Shown here one piece after another: positions 12,307 through 24,842 of a stretch of 64,000 nt of DNA. The notes below the pieces were generated by a model. The model had not been told where the DNA came from and did no database searches. It was given only the letters and a program-made list of their open reading frames with translations. Origin of the DNA: Adineta ricciae (lineage: Eukaryota > Rotifera > Eurotatoria > Adinetida > Adinetidae); the NCBI GenBank assembly GCA_905250025.1, contig CAJNOJ010000122.1:225067-289066 (forward strand). Direction: 5' to 3'. The translations under genes and the position numbers were made by a program. The stretch's first letter is position 1. Each line of letters starts with the position of its first letter.

Positions 12307-13588
12307 ATGTCAAACTTACGTAAACAAATCCTTTCGAAAACTCTTCCGCCGATTGGGCCGAGAAAAGCATCATCAGATGCAACAAAAAAGTCTCCATCAT
12401 CAACTCGCAACTACACTCCGATGAACTGGAACACTTATTTCGATGATAAACATCAGATCCAAATCGATGACAGCACTTTTTGCGTATATTCACGGAATAC
12501 AACTGATCCTTCGGCACCTGTGCTATTCTTTTTACATGGCGGTGGCTTTTCTGGCTTGAGTTGGGCAGTTCTTTCTAAAGCAGTTACAGATCTCGTCCAA
12601 TGTCAATGTGTTGCAGTTGATATTCGCGGACATGGAGAAACGAAAACCACAGATGAAAATGATTTAAGTATTGAAGTTCTTACGAAAGATATTTCTCAGA
12701 TTTTACATCACTTGTACAAAGAAGAAAATAAACCACCGATCTTTCTCATCGGACATTCAATGGGTGAGAAAGAGAGGGAGACAAGCAGTGACATAGACTT
12801 GATTTTCAATTGTTTTCGTAGGTGGTGCACTGGCTGTTCATGTAGCAAAAGAATGTCCAACAATGATTGATGCACTTTGTGTTATCGATGTTGTTGAAGG
12901 AAGTGCAATGGAGTCGTTGAGTTCGATGCAATGCTTTCTTAGCTCAAGACCGAAGCAATTCTCAACTCCTCAACAAGCTATTGAATATATGGTTCGGAGT
13001 GGTCAAGTGCGAAATCTTGACTCAGCTCGTGTTTCTATTATTGGACAAATTCAACCGATCGATTCAGTAGAGACAACTTCACCCTCAAGTTCAGCATTAC
13101 CTGTTGTTTCTCATTCATGTGATACTGTTCAAGAAGAAGATGAAGATTCGGAAGGAAATGAGCCAGAAACGACACAAACGACATCTTCCGCTTCAGCAAT
13201 AAGCACTTCAAGTGACCCGAAAAAATATACATGGAGAATTGATCTCTCCAAAACCGAACGATTTTGGCAAGGATGGTTTACCGGTTTGTACAAACACTTT
13301 TTTCTTTCCAACTGTAGCATTTTCATCTGAACAGGTTTATCCAAATTATTCTTATCTTGTGAGTGTCCGAAATTGCTTCTTCTAGCCGGTGTTGATCGTC
13401 TTGACCGTGATCTAACCGTCGGTCAAATGCAAGGTAAATTTCAAATGCATGTCGTTCCAAAAAGTGGCCATGCCGTTCATGAAGATGCTCCCGAGCAAGT
13501 CGCTGAATGTATTGCTTCATTTCTTGTCCGACACAAACTAGTTCAACCGGTCGACGAAAGTTTTCACGGAACATTACCCGGATGTTGA
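12307..13588 (+). CDS. PPME1: Protein phosphatase methylesterase 1
   Basis: Alpha/beta-hydrolase of three exons that removes the C-terminal methyl ester of PP2A catalytic subunits. Visible motifs: oxyanion-loop LFFLHGGGFSG (about residues 75-83), VAVDIRGHGET, nucleophile elbow IGHSMGG with Ser about 151 (spliced across the intron at 12764-12820), acid in CVIDVVEG (Asp about 175), and catalytic His in KSGHAVHED near the end. An acidic low-complexity insert (QEEDEDSEGNEPETTQTT) lies before WRIDLSKTERFWQGWF, as in the animal enzyme. Length (about 390 aa) and motif spacing agree with human PPME1. The ATG abuts a cttccag acceptor, suggesting a 5' UTR intron or a trans-spliced leader. All key residues are present. 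Confidence 0.92.
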
Positions 13589-14351
13589 TTTCGGCAAACT
13601 TTTTTCTTTGCGATTTACACGCATTTCGACATTGTATAGACATTTTGTTTGTCACAAACACAAAAATAATTTTCTCGAATAAAAAGGGAAGAATCTCTTC
13701 GCCGCTTTTCAAACAATGTGCATGCGTCGACCGTCAATTCAAACGTCAGGAGTACTTCAACTCATCCAACATCTCTCTACACGTTTCTTTCTCTTATGTT
13801 CTGATTGCCATAAGGTAAAACAAATATAACAGAAGAAGCAAAAAACCAGCAGGAATGTTTAATTTTCTTTTCTGACCGAGCCGACAGAAATGAAAGCATT
13901 TTTTTCATTGAATTACATCTTTTTCTCGCATAGCGCTCTTAAATATTACTTTTTTCTCTTCATTAAGCAAGAAGACATTTTTCTAACACTTGTGTTTTGC
14001 AGCTTTAACCATTTACGGCCGGATGTTGCCATTTGGCAACATTTTACTGATGTTGATATGAGTTTTTTCTTAAAACGATGAGATATAGTTTTTCATGCCA
14101 TTTGATAAAATAACTACACATATTTTAGCACAAATATATGTGTTTGTTAGAGAGGGGTAATCTTCTGCTGGCGAATGAGATCAATTCTCCCGAAATGCTC
14201 AAAAGAGCTCCCGAATGGAAAAGATCTTCTTATCGCTTATTCAAGCATTCTATATGAGAAGTGACTAGCCCTTAATTTTCGTTTCTAACCCTATTATCTG
14301 TTAAGAATGTAACATGGATTAATTAGGATTCTCGAATACCAAAATTTGAGT
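13589..14351. other. Intergenic with one isolated MITE-end sequence
   Basis: No gene seen. Positions 14012-14042 carry the same 30-base end motif (core GTTGCCATTTGGCAAC next to CGGCCGG) that closes the palindromic element at 14352-14918. It faces the element's left end, so it may mark an older or nested copy. Confidence 0.5.
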
Positions 14352-14918
14352 ATGTTGCCATTTGGCAACATCCGGCCGTAAAGGCACAAAAAAATTAAAA
14401 AACCCAGTTATTTTTTTTTTTCATAGATGGGCAATAATTTGGTGACAGTTCTATTCTATATTGTCAAAATAAAGCATACTTAGTTCGTCTATCTATCTTA
14501 TGGAGCGCTATGATGGAGTAGATCTCAATAATGTCAAAAAACTGATCAAAATGTCATAAATTTCAACAATTCCACTATAAATCATTATCTATTCAGGGAG
14601 ATTCTAACATTATTCACAACACATCAGAGTATCTTTACGCAGGCTATCATACAACATTAGAAATCGTGTGAAAAATTAATCAACAAATGAGTATTTATAG
14701 TGGAATTGTTGAAATTTATGACATTTTGATCAGTTTTCCGACATTATTTAGATCTACTCCATCATAGCGCTCCATAAGATAGATAGACGAACTAAGTATG
14801 CTTTATTTTGACAATATAGAATAGAACTGTCACCAAATTATTGCTCATCTATGAAAAAAAAAACTGGCTTTTTTAATTTTTTGTGCCTTTACAGCTGGAT
14901 GTTGCCAAATGGCAACAT
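14352..14918. mobile_element. Palindromic (foldback) MITE, about 567 bp
   Basis: The left arm (about 14352-14583) and right arm (about 14692-14918) are near-perfect reverse complements around a spacer of about 108 bp. Arm pairs I matched by eye include the ends (AAAGGCACAAAA versus TTTTGTGCCTTT), the middle (TTGGTGACAGTTCTATTC versus its complement) and the inner GGAATTGTTGAAATTTATGA. Each outer end carries the self-complementary core GTTGCCATTTGGCAAC. There is no coding capacity. The two arms differ at only a few bases, so the element is young or arm-converted. Confidence 0.85.
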
Positions 14919-15265
14919 GTTGACAAACAGCTCTGTGTTAGTTCTTTGAACTTGCGGATGGAATATGGTAGCATCCATATATAAAAGATGCAGAATATGC
15001 AGTATTAACATTTCGTTCTTGTTGTGTTCTGCGAGCCGGCCGGAAAGGGTTAAAAAAAATTCGTTGCCACTTCTGTTCATAATCACCAAGTTACCATGAC
15101 GAAAAGTAAGAGAAAACGAGTTCTTTCTGTTTGAAAGTTACGTCAGAATTGTAATTCGAACGAACATGAATTTGAAAGAGAATGTCATTTTATATTTATC
15201 TGTCTACTTCGATTTCGCTTAGATCGTCAAATTTAATTGCGAATTACGTATAATTTGTTTGAACG

Positions 15266-16587
15266 ATGGTTTCGAAACTCGTTCGATTGACTATTCTGTT
15301 GACGAGTGCGGTTTTTCTATTTATTCTTGGTGTTCTATTTGGTTCGAATTTATATCGAAGGAAAGAAACCGCTCGTATTTTTCAACCATCCATAGCAGCC
15401 CAGTTAGATCTAAAATTACAATCAATGAAAGAGGACAGTGTAAAGTCATTTCCGGTCGCGTACAATTCGACTCATCTTTGGTCAATGCGTCTCGCAGATA
15501 AAGATCATTATCGAATTGTTAATCTTGTTCCATGCAAGGACGTGATTTATCATGCTCATCGTGGTACTGGTATAAACGAGACGATGAACCATTGTAATGA
15601 GAAAACTCGAGAAGAATTTTCAGTTGAATCAACATTACAAGCACAGCAGTGGATATTCAATCATCAAAATCCAATGAACTGTCAGAATAAACGCTTTGCC
15701 ATTATACATAGATATGCTTGGTCTGGATTTGGATCGACTGTACATCAAATTGTATGGGCACTGGCGACAGCTATAGGTCACGATCGAATTGCTGTTTATC
15801 AAAAGCCAGGAGGTTGGGTAAGAGAAAACTAAACAGATTGATTTCAACCTTTCGTGTCATTTAGCATTACGGCAGCTGTGAATGGAGTAATCCTGATTGT
15901 TTGTTTCTTCCAATTAGTAATTGTTCCGTTCCTACGCAAATCGATGGCACGCAAGTAATCCGTCTCGCAGCTGATATCGATCACTGGTATAAACCAGCTT
16001 ATCCATCCGTATTTCAAAAACGTTCTTTCAATTGGTATCGTTCTCAACTCTTGTTTTATCTGATGCGATTCAATGCTAAGACGTTAGCACATGTCCAAAA
16101 CGCTGTTGCTCAATATTTCGTTCCGCCATCGATCGATCTTCATCGTCCGTACGTTGCTGTTTATATCCGTCGATCGGATAAAGTGAATAGAGAAATGGGA
16201 CGAGCTTTTACTTTGCAGGAATATTTCGACTTATTCGATGCGGATGCCCGTCGAGCTCAAATCTCTACAGTTTATATCAACTCCGAAGACGACAGCGTGT
16301 TCAGCGAATTTGAAACAGTAAACAAGAAATACGGAGGATATTATAAATTAATCCGAATCAAAGCAGAGAAGAACGTCGTTTTCATGACATTGATGGGTAT
16401 GGACACGAACAAACGTGGGAAGATCGTTTTAGAATTTCTCGCTGATCTCTACATTGAAGCGAATGCTGATTTACATTCAGGAACATTAACATCGAATTGG
16501 TGTCGATTAGTTGATGAAATGCGATTCGTACTTGGGAAAATGTTACCGTTTTACACTCCGGAACATGTGTATCATAGTGATATGTAA
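15266..16587 (+). CDS. GT23/FUT8-like fucosyltransferase, type II membrane protein
   Basis: Two exons joined across a 47-bp intron (15818-15864), about 424 residues. The N-terminus has a short basic stretch and one membrane anchor (LTILLTSAVFLFILGVLFG, residues about 8-26), typical of Golgi type II glycosyltransferases. The lumenal part contains GSTVHQIVWALATAIG and, most tellingly, YVAVYIRRSDKV. That segment resembles the donor-binding VHVRRTDKV of alpha-1,6-fucosyltransferases. Near the C-terminus, LHSGTLTSNWCRLVDEMR resembles the second conserved block. Paired cysteines (PCKDV, NHCNEK, NCQNK, GSCEW, PDC, NCS) suggest disulphides. It lacks the N-terminal coiled coil and the SH3 domain of FUT8, so it is a divergent family member. 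Acceptor specificity is unknown. Confidence 0.7.
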
Positions 16588-16815
16588 ATATGCGAACTGC
16601 TCCAAAAGTTATTGATTGTTTTTCTCCTTTGTTAAATTTTTTAGTCAATAGATTTGTTAATATGAGACAATAACAATTTTATTTATGTGAAAAACAAAGT
16701 GAAAAGAAAACTTTGCACGATATAAGCAAAATATATCACGTATTATTTGACCAAAAGTATTGTCACTCATTAAATGAATTGAATATTGTAAAAAAATATG
16801 GTATCACAAGTTTTC
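16588..16815. other. Short convergent intergenic spacer
   Basis: About 230 bp of AT-rich sequence between two convergent genes. It holds AATAAA-like signals and nothing else that I can see. Confidence 0.5.
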
Positions 16816-19800
16816 TTACGAGACTTTTTCTCGACTTCGTGGCCGAGTTGTATTTTCATTAGTTTCATTATTTGAACTTGTTGAATTTCGACGTGGAAGT
16901 TTCATCATTTTCGTTGACGCTTCCAAGGCCACCATTGCTTCTTTTAAATTATCTTCGGTAAATTTACTTGACCATCGTTCACGTTGATCAATATATCGTT
17001 CATGATCGATCTTGTTCTGAATATACTTTGGTACATCTGGAACAAGCCATTGCATTAAGTAAATAATAAAAAAGATCACATGTTCAAAAACAATGATAAA
17101 AGCGAGCCGAGCAGAAGTGACATTCCAATACACAGCGGTTTGATCATAATTTGGACCGGTGTTATTGCGAAAATCACGATAACTATTCAAAAGAAAAGAT
17201 CGATTCGTTTTCTAAACAAATAATATCCTTTGTGAAATACCGGCAGAATGTCAGATTATTTGGTGCGCCAGGTGGGACAATCCCTGTAACGTTATAACCA
17301 CTTAGAGGAAAATATGAAAGTGTCCAATCGACATATCCATTAAGACTTCCTCCTGTTGCTTCAAGAGACCGATATGCCATTTTCGGAATGAATTCCGATG
17401 TCCAAGCAATGACCATAGCCTAAAAGCAAATCTTTTCAACAACTTTCGAATGATTATATCGAGAAGTTTTACATTGGTTAAAACAGCGAGATATGATATA
17501 GCAGATATAATATCACTCCATATACCAATATCAGCTGCTTTGAATGGAATAGGTCGTTTATACTTCGATAAGAATTTCCAAGCGTCTAAGCGAATTTCGA
17601 TGATGTTGTTGCACAGAGCAAATAACGGTGCAAGTCTAAAACAAGAAGAGAAATAAACAAAATTTGATTTGAAAAGAAACACATACGGAAACGCTGCGAC
17701 AAATAATGTCACAAAGCCAAATTGGATAACTATTCGAAGTGAAAATATTAAAACTTCATTTTTCAACAAGTTCATTTTACCTAATTCGAGGTATTCATCG
17801 ATTAATGTAATAGAACTAAAGTCATACAGTTTATTATCGATTTCCCATTGGTCCTGAGGTACAGGTTCACCGCGGTCGAATAAAATCCGTGCGATCGTAC
17901 GACGAATAGCATAGAAAAACTCTAATAAATTATTAATAATTTGTTTGCCAACCATAACTAAATTATAAAAACGTTTGTTTTGTTTCCATCACTTTCTCGA
18001 GATTTCCTTACTGATGATAAATTGTATAGAGAGTTCAACTAAACATCCAGCTGGGTCGCACTGAAACATCAATCAGTGAATGTGTTAGTCGAAAAGAAAT
18101 CTTTTACTTGTTCAGTAAAATCACCGGAGTCAGAATCTCCGTATTTCGATGGATATTCATTGAATCTAAATCGAATGGAAAGAATCATCTGTCTGAAAAG
18201 TCTTTCGAGTACGAACGAACCTTCCTTTGAAAAACGCGATGTAAAATAACGATGAATAGAAGTTTACAAATTGAAAAAGATAAATTTTGATCGTTAATGA
18301 ATCATCATATTGCGATTGATATTTATGAAGTTCTATCAAAACGAATCTTCTCTTCGGACAATCATTCCAAGCATTTTCTCTTACCGAAATCAGTTAATTT
18401 TCTTGCAATCCAATAATAAAATTGCGATAAAATTACCGAGCAGATTAAATTCATAACGGCACTTGACACCGTGATGATAATTGACGAACGTGAACTTAGA
18501 TTCGGATCTTTTTTCAGTATACGATCCATTCGAACACGATAAACAATCGTCGCGAAAACAGTTACACAAACAATCGCCACCTAAATTCAATGAAAATTCT
18601 TTTCAATTGAAAATATCTTTCGTCGTACCATAAACAAAACAACAGCAAACGCAATGGCATAGAATGGAATTCGCTTTTTAGTTGAAATGTAAGGCTCTTT
18701 GATCTAAAAAAAAAACGGTGTTTCATCATAGTTAACTTTTTCGTGATAGTTCCTACCCCGGTTACTGGATTGATTCTTTGTTCACCTTTCTTCTTTGCTT
18801 TGATTTCGAATTCCGGTCGAATAGGTTCCAAATGTTCTTCGAAATTTATTGAATCCTGTTGATACGAATCGAATTTCAACTCTTCATTTCAGTACAAACC
18901 CATCTTGTTCTTACCCAGTCATATTGTAAAACTGCTTGTCGACGTTTCCAAAACTCCATAAACCATCTATGTTCAGATAGAAAATTCAAAATCTTTTTTC
19001 TCTCTTAATTCTATCGTACCGCGCCCATAAAGACATCAATATCGAAAAAATCACTGTTGCTGCATTGTCAAAAACATACGAAGCCTATAAAATAACAATG
19101 AGCAATTTTGATTCTAATCCTAAGGGACTTTTCCTACTTTCGAGTACAAACAACTTTCATTTAATTTCCAAAATTTACACGTTTGATCACAGCGAGGACA
19201 CATATCTGTGTTTTTGCCATAATCTCCACAAATATCCGACCTAGATCAAAATTAAAACACGATTTTATTATAATTCAAAGCAAATCTTACGTTGGCTGAT
19301 CCGAAACGACCGATGCTGCTCCGTAAATAAATATGATCAATCCGACAATCGCCGGCGGAATCAACATTTGATTATAAAAACCCGAAAGTGCAAAATAAAA
19401 CGCAACTTTTTCTCCCATATACGAACGAATTAGTGATAAAGGCTGAAATTTCAAACACCGCCGCATCGTTGCCCAATGTTTTTTCAATTTCTATTCAAAC
19501 ACCCACGTACAAATCGAAAAGTGAACTCAGCCCAACTCACTTCACGATCATTCAGATCGGTATCATCGACATTCGTGACAATATTTCGCAACGGCTTCAA
19601 AAGAAAAATGTGAAGAAATCAACATTTGAAAAGCAAATTTACTTCGTGTAATGGAAAATAACTTTCATAGACTTTCTTTGCAATCAATCGATCAATACCT
19701 AGAATGAAAAGCATGTGTGACACTCTGCTTACGAAAATAAGAGATCCTATTGAACTTACCAGGTCGTTTGGTATTTTCCAGCATTGGTATTGTTGTATCT

Positions 19801-20933
19801 ATGTCCAACAATGACGAACAAAGATCGATTTAGAGGACTTTACTTGGAACTTACGTGAAGGAGAGATGAAAGATGGTTGGTTTTCTTCGACGTCATAATC
19901 AAAATGTGCTCTAGTTAATAGTTCATGTGTTAATAAACTTCTTTCTGTTGGTGTGAAATATGAATCCTTCGATCCACGAAGTGTGTCAAATAATTCTTTG
20001 AATTTCTCGACATTCGATGAATAAATCGCTGTGTAATAATCAGGGTCGTTTTTTTTAAGCGATGGATCAAGATAAAATGGCTTTTTCACCCATTTCAGAA
20101 ACCGATGCCATTTGGAGTGAATTGTTTGATTAACTAACAAAGCTTCATCATCATCATCTTCTTCGATTTTCTATCAAAACCAACTAATTTACCGTAAAAC
20201 AAACCTTTTTTGATCTTACTTCGATTGGTAATCTCATTCTCATATTTTCCGCAATGACTAATAAAACTTCAAATGGAGCATGGACTCGTACAAATCCGAC
20301 TTTCTTCGATCTGGAATTCTAATAAGCCCAAAAGATAGAAAAGCCTCAACAAATTTTCTTTTTCTACTCACAATACGTTCAACTATTAACCCTTGTCGTT
20401 TAGCGAGATAATCTTCGAATTTCTGTCGTCGATCCGCTGGATTCTTTCGTTTTTTTCTTTGATGATTATCATCACTATCGTTATCTTTCTCATGATCATT
20501 TCGATCATATACCAGAATACAATCAATTGGTAATAAATCAGTTTTCGGATTTGATGACGATAACGTCGATTGTCGCCGTTGCACATTTTGATTTCCAGCA
20601 TTGGTATCATCAGCCGGATTCCGATCCAACATTTCTATATAGAAGCAAAACTCGGTAGAAAATTTGTCATGGCACACGTATATTTAAGCAAAGAGAGAAT
20701 TTGCCGTTAAACATATCCAACTAAAACTCTTTCATGTATTATCACAGTTATCAAATATTTAGATTATGATTAAAAAAAAATATATTCTCAAAGAAAAGGC
20801 AGAAATTTATTCATGGAACTAAAAGATTTGTTCTTTGCTCACCATGGTTGTCGATCAATGATGGAAGTGGGACAATTCGCGTCATTTTCAATGGAATTGT
20901 TTGAAATAGCGTAGTTTTATGATCTGAAGCCAT
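16816..20933 (-). CDS. ANO-like: Anoctamin (TMEM16) channel/scramblase
   Basis: Large minus-strand gene with roughly 15-20 exons. Exon 1 (ATG 20933) reads into a cytosolic dimerisation domain: an acidic linker, the [16 protein letters not shown] segment and, after a spliced junction, [22 protein letters not shown]. This matches the family's HAPWEVL block. Next come [19 protein letters not shown], the first membrane region ([23 protein letters not shown]), a Cys-rich loop (CGD...MCPRCDQTC), further helices such as [20 protein letters not shown] (about 17640-17560), and the hallmark tail [19 protein letters not shown]. Anoctamins are calcium-activated chloride channels or lipid scramblases. No broken exon was seen. 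I cannot assign a vertebrate ANO subtype by eye. Confidence 0.85.
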
Positions 20934-22725
20934 TGAAAAGTGTTGTCAAGTACTCGGTGTGACCATAAAAGCAAAATCAAATTACACACTCCCTATATGT
21001 AGATGAAAAACCTTTGCCGGCGGAATATTTACACATCGTTCTTCTTACAAACTCCCGCAAATTCAAAGAAAGACAAACAGAAAAACTTCACCTTTGACAA
21101 GACTCTTTTTTTTCCTCAATTAATTTTCTTTCCAATGTTGTTATTTTTTGAAAATCTCATTCTTATTGAGTATCCGGTCGCTTAGCAACGACACTCAGTC
21201 AACAAAGAATATATATTTCAAGTGAAGTTATCAATCCAAGGTGTGACATCTGTTACAGAATGAAATAAAGTCGTCAAATCTGTTTGATTTTCTTATTGTA
21301 CGTCGATTGTCAAAGATTCATTTCCGATGTTCGATCTCACACGAACATGCTCAAGTACAATATCGAATTTGTTGATGATCCTTTTTCAGGAAATCTAATG
21401 TAAATGGGATATGATTGTTGCAATTGTTTACATGCAAGAAGAAGAAGAAGAAGAAGGAAAATCTTCTCTTTGATTATATCAAACAAAAGAATGTTGATAA
21501 ATGTATGAGTGTGTTCATTTATGAAATTAAACGAGGAATTAGGTCACGAACTAAATTAGTAATGACGAGATTTCATCACGCACCTTCGTTTTTCTCTTCA
21601 GTAACTTGATCATGTCCATATCGACGAAAAAACGCGTTTTTTGGAGATGTTTTTCAGAGAAAATTTACTTTTTCTTTTATTAGATACTCTCGTGTTGGCA
21701 TTGATGGTGATAATTATTGTCAAATAAAAGATACCTTGAATATTTTAACACTTCAATATAAAAAAAGAAAAGAAAAAGATTTTTTAGAATTTCTCATTAT
21801 GATGCGTTGATGATGAATAAGTACTAGTATCCGTTCTTTCTCTTTCTCTCATTGCGCGTCTTCTTTTTTCTTCTTTTCATTGACGATTAAACAAAGTAGG
21901 TAAAAGAATAATAGAAGTAACTCGAACTATTCTATTGGGTTTGAATTTTCTTGCTGAGTTATACGAGAATTTATCTCATTTATGCGCTCAAAAGAATCTC
22001 CGTAAGAAAACAACATTAACACCTTTGAATAGGTAGCGTCATTTGAGATAGGTTACATTTGTATTCTTGCGACAAAATTTGATAGACCGAGTGAAGGAAA
22101 AGGAAGAGAACTTCTCTTAACGCCGCTCATTCGGCGAAGAAAAGATCTGTGTTTAGAAAGAAGAATGTTGAGGAGCCAAGAAAAGCAGTTTTATTCTGAG
22201 AAGATCTGTGTTCCTAGGAAAGATTTGGACAAAAAGAAGTAGAGCAACAGATAGGCTTATAAAAATCCGGACTAGTCGAATATGTGTACGTGACATGAAC
22301 GTTTTTCTTTTTCTCGCCTCATTGTTTCGATCTACACATTCATTTGGCTCGTTGTTTTTCGTATTGTTTTGCTAATGAAAGTAACAACAGTAGTATTCTC
22401 TGTCACCCTCTGAGATAGATCCAACAAGATAGTAACACAAAACAGAACTTATTACATTTTTTCCTCCCTCTCCCTCTCCCCCTCTCTCCTCTGCTCATCA
22501 TTTGATTATGTGATGATGCTTTCCATTCTTCTTTGCCCAAACTGTCATTCTTTTTCACAGCTGTGGCCAAGCCTATTTTTCTTTTACTTTCTGTTTGATT
22601 ACTATTCTTTCTCTTTTTCATTCGCTTGAAAAAGAAATTCGTAGGAGGAAAAACAAATTGATCAATGTTAGCAACATTGACATTTTAATTGACAACTATA
22701 TACGAAGAAACATCAAAGCGACTTC
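20934..22725. other. Intergenic region between divergent anoctamin and SK genes
   Basis: About 1.8 kb of AT-rich sequence with poly-GAA/CTT runs (21433-21458) and a CT-rich tract (22460-22495). It presumably contains the promoters of both flanking genes. I see no convincing coding region, repeat or RNA gene. Confidence 0.5.
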
Positions 22726-24842
22726 ATGGCTGCTGCTGACAATCCACGTCTCCCATTGACATCTGCCACTGCTCCTATCGTCAGGTACACGGAGATGCGA
22801 GATCAAACGGATTCACCTTCGACAACCATCACCATCACAACTAGACGCGATTCGCCATCGACAGAAATTCAGCGAAGGAATAAACAAGGCAATTCAACAA
22901 TGAATTCCTATGAACTTCGCCGAATGCCAACTCAACAACGACGTTTTGTTAAGAAAACTTTGATGGGTAATGTTGGGTATCGTTTAGCACGACGAAAAGA
23001 ATTACATATCGAACGGTATGAATAACATCAAACAAATCCATTGTGAAAATTTCTTTTCCTAGACGACGAATCAATGATATTATGTGCTTTCTCGGTCTGC
23101 TAGGTATTTTCTTAATGATCATTGAAAACGAAGTGACATTCAATCGTTTTGATCATAAAGATACCACATTTAGTTTACTTATAAAATCAACAATTACATT
23201 TACAACAATCGTTCTCGTTGGTCTCGTGTTTTATTATCATCGAATTGATTTAAGTCTCTATTGTGTGGATAATTCAATTGATGATTGGCGTATTGCATTA
23301 ACACGTACAAAGATACTCTCAATTATCTTCGAAGCCTTCGTTTGTATGATCCATCCAATCCCAGGACATTTCCTTGTCGAATGGAGCTCACAATATGTGA
23401 AAAAGGTCGGAACAAATATCAATTTTATCAATCCGTATCGTTCCACCCAACAGCACACGCTAACTTCTTCAACAGCATTCAATTCTACTCCAGTAACAAC
23501 AACAGCACAAATGACGACATCAACAATTAACGCAAACGACGAGCCACAAGCATTTGTACCGATCGATGTGATGTTGAGTTTACCAAGTGAGATAAAAACT
23601 TATAAAAAAAGCGAATATGTTTTCAATTCGATTTAGTGTTTTGTCGGTTGTATCTAATCGCTCGATTTATCATGCTCCATTCCCATTTGGTTCGTGATGC
23701 CTCATCTCAATCACTTGGTTATCTCAATCGCGTTTCATTCAATTTCCCTTTCGTTATTAAATCGTATATTCAACAACGACCCGCGCTTTGCTTAACGACC
23801 TTCTGTTTCTCCATCTTCTTCATCGCCAGTTGGTCAATGCGCGCATGTGATTACAACGTGAAAACCGGACACATGCCAATGTTAGATGCCACATGGTTAT
23901 TCATCATATCATTTACAACGATTGGTAATTCAAAATCCATGGCTCGACACTTCTTATTCTTTTCTTTCTTTCGTTAGGCTACGGCGATATCGTGCCATCG
24001 ACATACTGTGGACGAGGTAAAAGTTTGAAAAATCGACTTTATGTCTTTGTAGAAGGGATAAAAGAAGGTTTGATTAGGTCGATTGTTCACATGATGAAAT
24101 TCTCGTTCTCCCTTTTTGTTTTGTTCTCTGCTATTTCACATCGAATATGTGTGAAGAATATAAATTATGCATCAATTATTGTCTATGATGTTTTCTCTCA
24201 CGAAAGAACTAGTTTACACTGTGGCGTTTGCTTGACTCGAGAAGAAAATTAGCAGCAATACCCAGCGGATATGATCACGTTGACTGATTTAATTATAGAG
24301 AAACACAATATGAATCGAGGTTCCTGTTTTCTTTCTCTGTCTTAGGTATCGCGGCGATCACTGGGATTATTGGCGTATTTTCAACAGCTTTACTTGTCGC
24401 TGTTATATCTCAAAAGCTCGAGTTGACACGATCAGAGAAATATGTTCACAACTTCGTTGCGAGCATCGAATTAGCCAAAGCGCACAAAAACCAATCGGCC
24501 AACGTCGTCAAGTACGGATGGAAAGTTTGGTACTTGAAACGAAAGGGTAAACATGTGATTATTCAATATATACAAGCACAACGAAAGTTATTAACATCAA
24601 TACATTGGGTTAGAAAAATCAAACAACAACAACGTAAATTAGCTGATAATTATGTGAGTCTTTTGGAGGTTTTCAATGTTCAACGTAGTACAAACCAAAC
24701 GACAGATGAAACAGCACAACGAGTGGTCTCGATGGAACGAAAAGTGGAGAAGATGGAAGATAGCATTATCGAAATCAATCAAGGAATGATCACCTTACAA
24801 GATAAACTCAATATCTTGTTGGATAGAACAACACAAAGATAA
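22726..24842 (+). CDS. KCNN-like: Small-conductance Ca2+-activated K+ channel (SK/KCNN)
   Basis: Multi-exon gene with all SK landmarks. After a Ser/Thr-rich N-terminus comes S1 (IMCFLGLLGIFLMIIENEV), S2, and an S4-type segment reached by splicing the intron at 23590-23640 (LPMFCRLYLIARFIMLHSHLV). S5 follows, then the pore with selectivity filter TTIGYGDIVPSTYCGRG, formed across the intron at 23924-23977. S6 is IAAITGIIGVFSTALLVAVISQKLEL, after a 327-bp intron. Next is the calmodulin-binding domain (SEKYVHNFVASIELAKAHKNQSANVV, then YIQAQRKLLTSIHWVRKIKQQQRKLAD) and a C-terminal coiled coil. SK channels use bound calmodulin to open at raised Ca2+ and hyperpolarise the cell. A broken copy of the S1-S3 region lies at 59992-60613. 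Confidence 0.93.
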
